From Halobaculum halobium (lineage in GTDB: Archaea > Halobacteriota > Halobacteria > Halobacteriales > Haloferacaceae): 64,000 nucleotides of DNA. The stretch covers positions 186,001-250,000 of the forward strand of contig NZ_CP126158.1 of assembly GCF_030127145.1 (NCBI RefSeq). The letters run 5' to 3'. Of this stretch, positions 59,921 to 64,000 are shown piece by piece (within the stretch, counting starts at the first letter, position 1; every line of letters starts with the position of its first letter). The notes below the pieces were generated by a model, which saw nothing but the letters and a program-made list of their open reading frames with translations, did not search any database and was not told the origin of the DNA. Both the position numbers and the translations under genes were made by a program.

Positions 59921-61705
59921 ATGTCGGGGGACGCCGCTGACGCCGCGACCGACGATCGCCCCCTGTCCGCGCTCAGGCAGCGCCTCGCTCGGACGCTCGA
60001 GGTGCTCCGCGGCGGCGACCTAGCGGTCCGACCGTTCCTCCCCGACGAGGACGGTCCGCTGGCGTCGTTCGACCCGCCAGCGGACCACGACGAAATCGAG
60101 CGCTACTGGGTGAACGCCCCGTACGCGTACATCGTCGTCACGTACGACACGGAGGGCGACAATCACGTGTATCACGTCGTCGAGCCGGAGCTGGACGACT
60201 TCGAGTTCGACCTCCTCCAGCGCGTCGTCGACGACATCCGCGACCCGCTGTTGTACCGCGAGGACCCCGGCGAGGCGGACGACGAGACGCTCCGCGACGA
60301 GCTGGAGGCGCTGCTGGAACAGTACGGCGTCGACGCGTCGATGCAGACGTTCCACGCGCTGTTGTACTACCTGCGGCGAGACTTCCGCGGATACGGGAAG
60401 ATCGACGCGCTCCTCTCGGACCACCACATCGAGGACATCTCCTGTGACGGCTACGACCTCCCGATCTTCGTCTACCACGACGAGTACACCGACATCGAGA
60501 CGAACGTGGTGTTCGGCCCCGACGAGCTAGACAACTACGTTATCAGGCTTGCGCAGCGGTCGGGGCGGCACATCTCCGTCGGCGACCCGATCGTCGAGAC
60601 GACGCTCCCGGACGGGTCGCGTGCCGAGCTCGCGCTCGGCGAGGAAGTCACACCACGCGGCTCTGCGTTCACTATCCGCCAGTACGCCGAGGAGCCGTTC
60701 ACGCCGATCGACCTGATCGACTACGGGACGTTCTCGATCGAACAGATGGCGTACTTCTGGCTCTGCATCGAGCACAACAAGAGCCTCATCTTCGCGGGCG
60801 GCACCGCCTCCGGGAAGACCACCTCGATGAACGCGGTGTCGATGTTCATCCCCCCGCGATCGAAGGTACTCACCATCGAGGACACCCGCGAGCTGTCGCT
60901 GTACCACGACAACTGGCTCTCGTCTGTCACCCGCGAGCGGATGGGGCAAGGGGAGGACATCGACATGTACGACCTCCTGCGCTCGGCGCTCCGACACCGC
61001 CCGGAGTACATCATCGTCGGCGAGGTGCGCGGCGAGGAGGCGCTCACCCTGTTCCAAGCGATGAACACGGGCCACACCACGTTCTCGACGATGCACGCCG
61101 ACTCGATCGAGACGGTGATCAACCGGCTGGAGAACGAGCCGATCAACGTCCCCCGGGCGATGGTTCGATCGCTGGACTTGCTGTCGGTCCAGACGCTCGC
61201 ACGCTTCGACGGCGGACGCGTGCGCCGTGCGAAGACCGTCGGCGAGATCGGCGGGATCGACCAGCGGACGGGCGAACTGGACTACTCGTCGGTGTACGAG
61301 TGGGACGCCGGCTCCGACAGCTTCACCAGTAGGGATTCGGCCCTCTTGGACGAGATCCAGTCCGATCGGGGGTGGAGCCGGGCGGAGTTGCTGTCGGAGC
61401 TTCGCGACCGGCGTCGGTTCCTCTCGCACCTGAGTGATCACGGTGTCACCGACTACCGCCGCTTCACCGCGCTCGTCAACGAGTACTACGCCGACCCCGA
61501 CCGCGTGATGGCGCGGATCGAGGCCGCCGATGACGACGCGGAGGAGGATCTGATCGGCGATGCGGATCTCGGTGAGTCTGACGTTTCGGAGTCCGACCTC
61601 GGGGAATCTGACCGCAACACGTCCGATATCGGGGAGTCCGATAGCAACGAGTCCGGACCCGGTACCGGCGGGGACGAGGAGTCCGGCCTCGGCGACGGGG
61701 ACTGA
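59921..61705 (+). CDS. Type IV pilus assembly ATPase (PilB/VirB11-type) with repeat tail
   Basis: A 594-residue secretion ATPase of the archaeal type IV pilus group (PilB3-like). Residues 1-150 form an N-terminal domain with a tyrosine-rich WVNAPYAYIVVTYD segment; the core has Walker A GGTASGKTT (about residue 291), Asp box TIEDTRELSL, Walker B YIIVGEVRGEEAL and His box HADSIETVI. The last 45 residues are a low-complexity acidic tail containing imperfect repeats of a GESD-like unit. Followed directly by the PilC-like gene, it powers pilin or fimbrial assembly at the membrane. The GAAGTTAAG element lies about 33-40 bases upstream. Confidence 0.9.
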   Translation: MSGDAADAATDDRPLSALRQRLARTLEVLRGGDLAVRPFLPDEDGPLASFDPPADHDEIERYWVNAPYAYIVVTYDTEGDNHVYHVVEPELDDFEFDLLQRVVDDIRDPLLYREDPGEADDETLRDELEALLEQYGVDASMQTFHALLYYLRRDFRGYGKIDALLSDHHIEDISCDGYDLPIFVYHDEYTDIETNVVFGPDELDNYVIRLAQRSGRHISVGDPIVETTLPDGSRAELALGEEVTPRGSAFTIRQYAEEPFTPIDLIDYGTFSIEQMAYFWLCIEHNKSLIFAGGTASGKTTSMNAVSMFIPPRSKVLTIEDTRELSLYHDNWLSSVTRERMGQGEDIDMYDLLRSALRHRPEYIIVGEVRGEEALTLFQAMNTGHTTFSTMHADSIETVINRLENEPINVPRAMVRSLDLLSVQTLARFDGGRVRRAKTVGEIGGIDQRTGELDYSSVYEWDAGSDSFTSRDSALLDEIQSDRGWSRAELLSELRDRRRFLSHLSDHGVTDYRRFTALVNEYYADPDRVMARIEAADDDAEEDLIGDADLGESDVSESDLGESDRNTSDIGESDSNESGPGTGGDEESGLGDGD

Positions 61706-61708
61706 CAC

Positions 61709-63838
61709 GTGGTTCTGTCGTTTCTTCCGCTGGCAGGTACGGTGCTCCTGTTGGCGCCGATCCTCGTCGGAGCGGTGAATCGCGAGGCGAACCTCGTTGT
61801 GACGCGGGTCGCCGTTCACGCCTTCGGTGACTACGTGGCGACCGATCGACCGCGGACACACCGCCAACGCGACCGGTTGCGGGCGGCACACATCGGCGTC
61901 ACGCATCGGTCGTACGCGTCGAAGACCATCCTGTACGCGGCCGTCGCGGGCGTCTCCGGGAGCGTCCTCGGCGTGTATCTCGCAGCGGGAACGCTGGCGC
62001 TCCTTCGGATCGGCGGGGACGCCGTTCGCGCGGCGCTGCCGGCCGTCTTGAGCTTCCTCGCGGACCTCACGCGACTCGGCGAACTCGGCGTTCGCGAGCT
62101 GTTCCCGCTGCTTTTCGTCTCGTCGGCGACAGTCGGCGTCGGCTCGGCGCTCGCGGTGTACCTGCTCCGCTGGGAGATCCTCGACCAGCGCGCACACGCC
62201 AGGGCGAGCCAGATCGAGGCAACGCTTCCCCGGACGGTCGCGTTCGTGTACGCGCTGTCGCGCTCGGGGATGGCGCTTCCGGCGGTGTTGGAGACGCTGT
62301 CTCGCAACGAAGACGTGTACGGTGAGGCGGCCCGCGAGCTCGGCGTCGCCGTCCGCGACATGAACACGTTCGGGACGGACGTGCTCACCGCGCTCGAACG
62401 CACGGCCGACCGCACGCCCTCACAGAATATGGCCGAGTTCGGGGAGAACCTCGCGTCCGTGCTCGGCAGCGGCCGGGAGGTATCGGCGTTCCTGCACGAC
62501 CAGTACGAGCGCTACCAAGAGGAGGCCGAGTCGCAGCAGGAGCAGTACCTCGAACTCATCTCCGCGTTCGCGGAGGCGTACGTGACGGTGCTCGTCGCCG
62601 GGCCGCTGTTCTTCATCACGATCCTCGTCGTCATCGGGATCGTCCTCTCGGACACGCTTCCGTTGTTGCGGGCGGTCGTCTACCTCGCGATCCCGCTCGC
62701 GAGCTTCGGGTTCGTCGTCTACATCGATTCGATCACCCGGTCGAGCGGCGACACGATCGCCCCGGATCAGCCGGTTGATGACGCGCGGGTGCTCGCGGTG
62801 GCGGCCTCGAACGTCGCCGGACTCGGCGGCTCGGACGCACGGGCGGACGGCGGCGTGACTGCCGGCGACGCCGATGCCGCTGTGGAAGGCGATCGGTGGG
62901 CGGCGAGCAGGGAACGGCTGGCTGTCTATGATCGGATCGAGGCCGTGCTCGACGCCGCGAGCCGCCCGGCGGGACTCCTGCTCGAACGGCCGGGGCTGAC
63001 TGCCGTCTTCACGATCCCCGTCGGCGTGTGCTGGGTGTGGATGCGAACGCCGTCGATCCCGCTGTCGCTGGGACCGTTCGCTCGGGTCGTCGACTCCCCG
63101 GTGATCGAGGCGACGCTACTGGTGCTCGCCGGGTACGGGATCGCCTACGAGGTCGAGAAACGCCGGATCCGGGGGATCGAACGCGCGGTTCCCGACTTTC
63201 TCGACCGGATGGCAAGCATCAACGACGCAGGGGTGAGCGTCGTCGAGAGCCTGCGCCGGCTCACCGGCTCGGACCTCGGCAAAGTCACGCCGGAGGTCCA
63301 GCGCGTGTGGCGGGACGTGCAGTGGGGCGCGACCGTCACGACGGCGCTCGACCGGTTCCGTCAACGCGTCCGCTCGCCGATGGTGTCGCGCGCCGTCGCG
63401 CTCACCACGAACGCGGTCGACGCGAGCGGCGACGTGGCGCCGGTGCTTGCGATCGCCGCTGACGAGGCGCGTTCGACGCGGCAACTCCGGAGGGAGCGAC
63501 GGCAGGTCATGGTGACGTACCTCCTCGTGATCTACGTCTCCTTCGCGGTGTTTATCGGGATCATCGGTGCGCTGACGGTCGCGTTCATTCCGGCCGTCGA
63601 GGGGGCGCAGCTGTCGGCCCCGGGCGGCGTGGGGGGCGTTTCGACGGGCGTGTTCGAGGGGATCGGAAACGTCGACACCGGCAGCTACGTCGTGTTGTTC
63701 TATCACGCCGCGGCGATTCAGGCGATCGCGTCGGGTCTGATCGCCGGACAGCTGGGCGAAGGCAGCGTCAGCGACGGCGTGAAACACGCCACCGTCATGC
63801 TCCTGCTCGCATATCTCACGTTCGTGATCGTCGGATGA
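61709..63838 (+). CDS. Type IV pilus membrane assembly protein (PilC/TadC-type)
   Basis: A 709-residue polytopic protein, GTG start 3 bases after the ATPase stop. Two T2SSF-type domains: the first at about residues 160-300 (VEATLPRTVAFVYALSRSGMALPAVLE, start SQIEATLPR), the second at about 490-630 (ERAVPDFLDRMASINDAGVSVVESLRRLTGSDLG, WRDVQWGATVTTALDRFRQRV). A linker of about 90 acidic residues joins them. It forms the membrane platform for the ATPase. Ends with an overlapping ATG for the methyltransferase (ATGA at 63835). Confidence 0.9.
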   Translation: MVLSFLPLAGTVLLLAPILVGAVNREANLVVTRVAVHAFGDYVATDRPRTHRQRDRLRAAHIGVTHRSYASKTILYAAVAGVSGSVLGVYLAAGTLALLRIGGDAVRAALPAVLSFLADLTRLGELGVRELFPLLFVSSATVGVGSALAVYLLRWEILDQRAHARASQIEATLPRTVAFVYALSRSGMALPAVLETLSRNEDVYGEAARELGVAVRDMNTFGTDVLTALERTADRTPSQNMAEFGENLASVLGSGREVSAFLHDQYERYQEEAESQQEQYLELISAFAEAYVTVLVAGPLFFITILVVIGIVLSDTLPLLRAVVYLAIPLASFGFVVYIDSITRSSGDTIAPDQPVDDARVLAVAASNVAGLGGSDARADGGVTAGDADAAVEGDRWAASRERLAVYDRIEAVLDAASRPAGLLLERPGLTAVFTIPVGVCWVWMRTPSIPLSLGPFARVVDSPVIEATLLVLAGYGIAYEVEKRRIRGIERAVPDFLDRMASINDAGVSVVESLRRLTGSDLGKVTPEVQRVWRDVQWGATVTTALDRFRQRVRSPMVSRAVALTTNAVDASGDVAPVLAIAADEARSTRQLRRERRQVMVTYLLVIYVSFAVFIGIIGALTVAFIPAVEGAQLSAPGGVGGVSTGVFEGIGNVDTGSYVVLFYHAAAIQAIASGLIAGQLGEGSVSDGVKHATVMLLLAYLTFVIVG

Positions 63839-64000
63839 CGCAGGGCGACCCGACCGCGGACGGAAGCGAGCGGCCCGAGGCGGACGAGCCACCGCAGTCG
63901 CGGCCGGCGGGGAGCGCGGTCGCGTCGACGTACGACCGCATCGCCGCCCACTTTTCAAAGACGCGCGAATACGCCTGGCCGGAGGTGGAGTCATTCCTCG
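63835..64000 (+). CDS. Class I SAM-dependent methyltransferase (Trm9-like), N-terminal part
   Basis: The first 55 residues of a gene cut by the right edge. After an acidic, Pro-rich leader of about 30 residues comes STYDRIAAHFSKTREYAWPEVESFL, which matches the beginning of the Trm9/ABH8 methyltransferase family that modifies tRNA wobble uridines. The SAM-binding GxGxG motif lies outside the window. The start overlaps the PilC-type stop by four bases. Confidence 0.65.
   Translation, partial: MTQGDPTADGSERPEADEPPQSRPAGSAVASTYDRIAAHFSKTREYAWPEVESFL

Overview
The window is chromosomal DNA of an extremely halophilic archaeon (class Halobacteria; genus not determined). The evidence is very high GC, acidic proteins rich in Asp and Glu, an archaeal TFB and RNA polymerase subunit L, a GatCA tRNA amidotransferase, Tat lipoproteins with twin-arginine plus lipobox signals, GTG starts, and apparently leaderless genes with a BRE/TATA-like element 25-35 bases before the start codon. 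Coding density is near 90 percent. I see no rRNA, tRNA, CRISPR array, insertion sequence or prophage.

Layout. 1-7.5 kb: the end of a gfcR-type regulator, a monothiol glutaredoxin, a CysD-like ATP-pyrophosphatase, an M48 protease, diphthamide synthetase Dph6, a sugar nucleotidyltransferase and small conserved genes. 7.7-14.5 kb: a complete peptide/nickel-type ABC importer operon (binding protein, two permeases, two ATPases). 14.5-17.7 kb: small membrane proteins and hypoxanthine phosphoribosyltransferase. 18-26 kb: a nine-gene Mrp-type cation/proton antiporter operon on the minus strand (E, F, G, an MrpA C-terminal piece, B, C and three D/NuoL-like subunits), joined almost throughout by 4-base start/stop overlaps. 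26-32.6 kb: coaBC (broken by one frameshift), a 1-Cys peroxiredoxin beside a TrxR-like flavoprotein without its CxxC, an ABC exporter, and an AEC-family carrier (also broken by one frameshift).

32.6-42.2 kb is the most coherent accessory region and concerns iron. It holds a siderophore-type ABC importer (ATPase, permease, lipoprotein) with three palindromic operator-like sites, then a Tp34/EfeO-like iron lipoprotein and a DyP/EfeB-like haem peroxidase lipoprotein with matching core promoters, and a two-gene unit with a winged-helix regulator. TrkA lies inside this region and TrkH just after it. 44-57.6 kb is mostly housekeeping: gatCA, tfb, a Nudix hydrolase, a PHP plus asparagine-synthetase-like pair, purL, hisF, rpoL, an MBL hydrolase and a PAS histidine kinase. 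57.7-64 kb: a UDG-family protein, small conserved genes, a type IV pilus ATPase/membrane-protein pair, and the start of a Trm9-like methyltransferase.

I found no clearly new multi-gene system. The items most worth following are the iron-box palindromes, the EfeO/EfeB-like pair, two single-base frameshifts only about 5 kb apart, an asparagine-synthetase-like protein lacking its glutaminase cysteine and coupled to a PHP protein, and an unexplained coding-like stretch at 39.2-39.56 kb.
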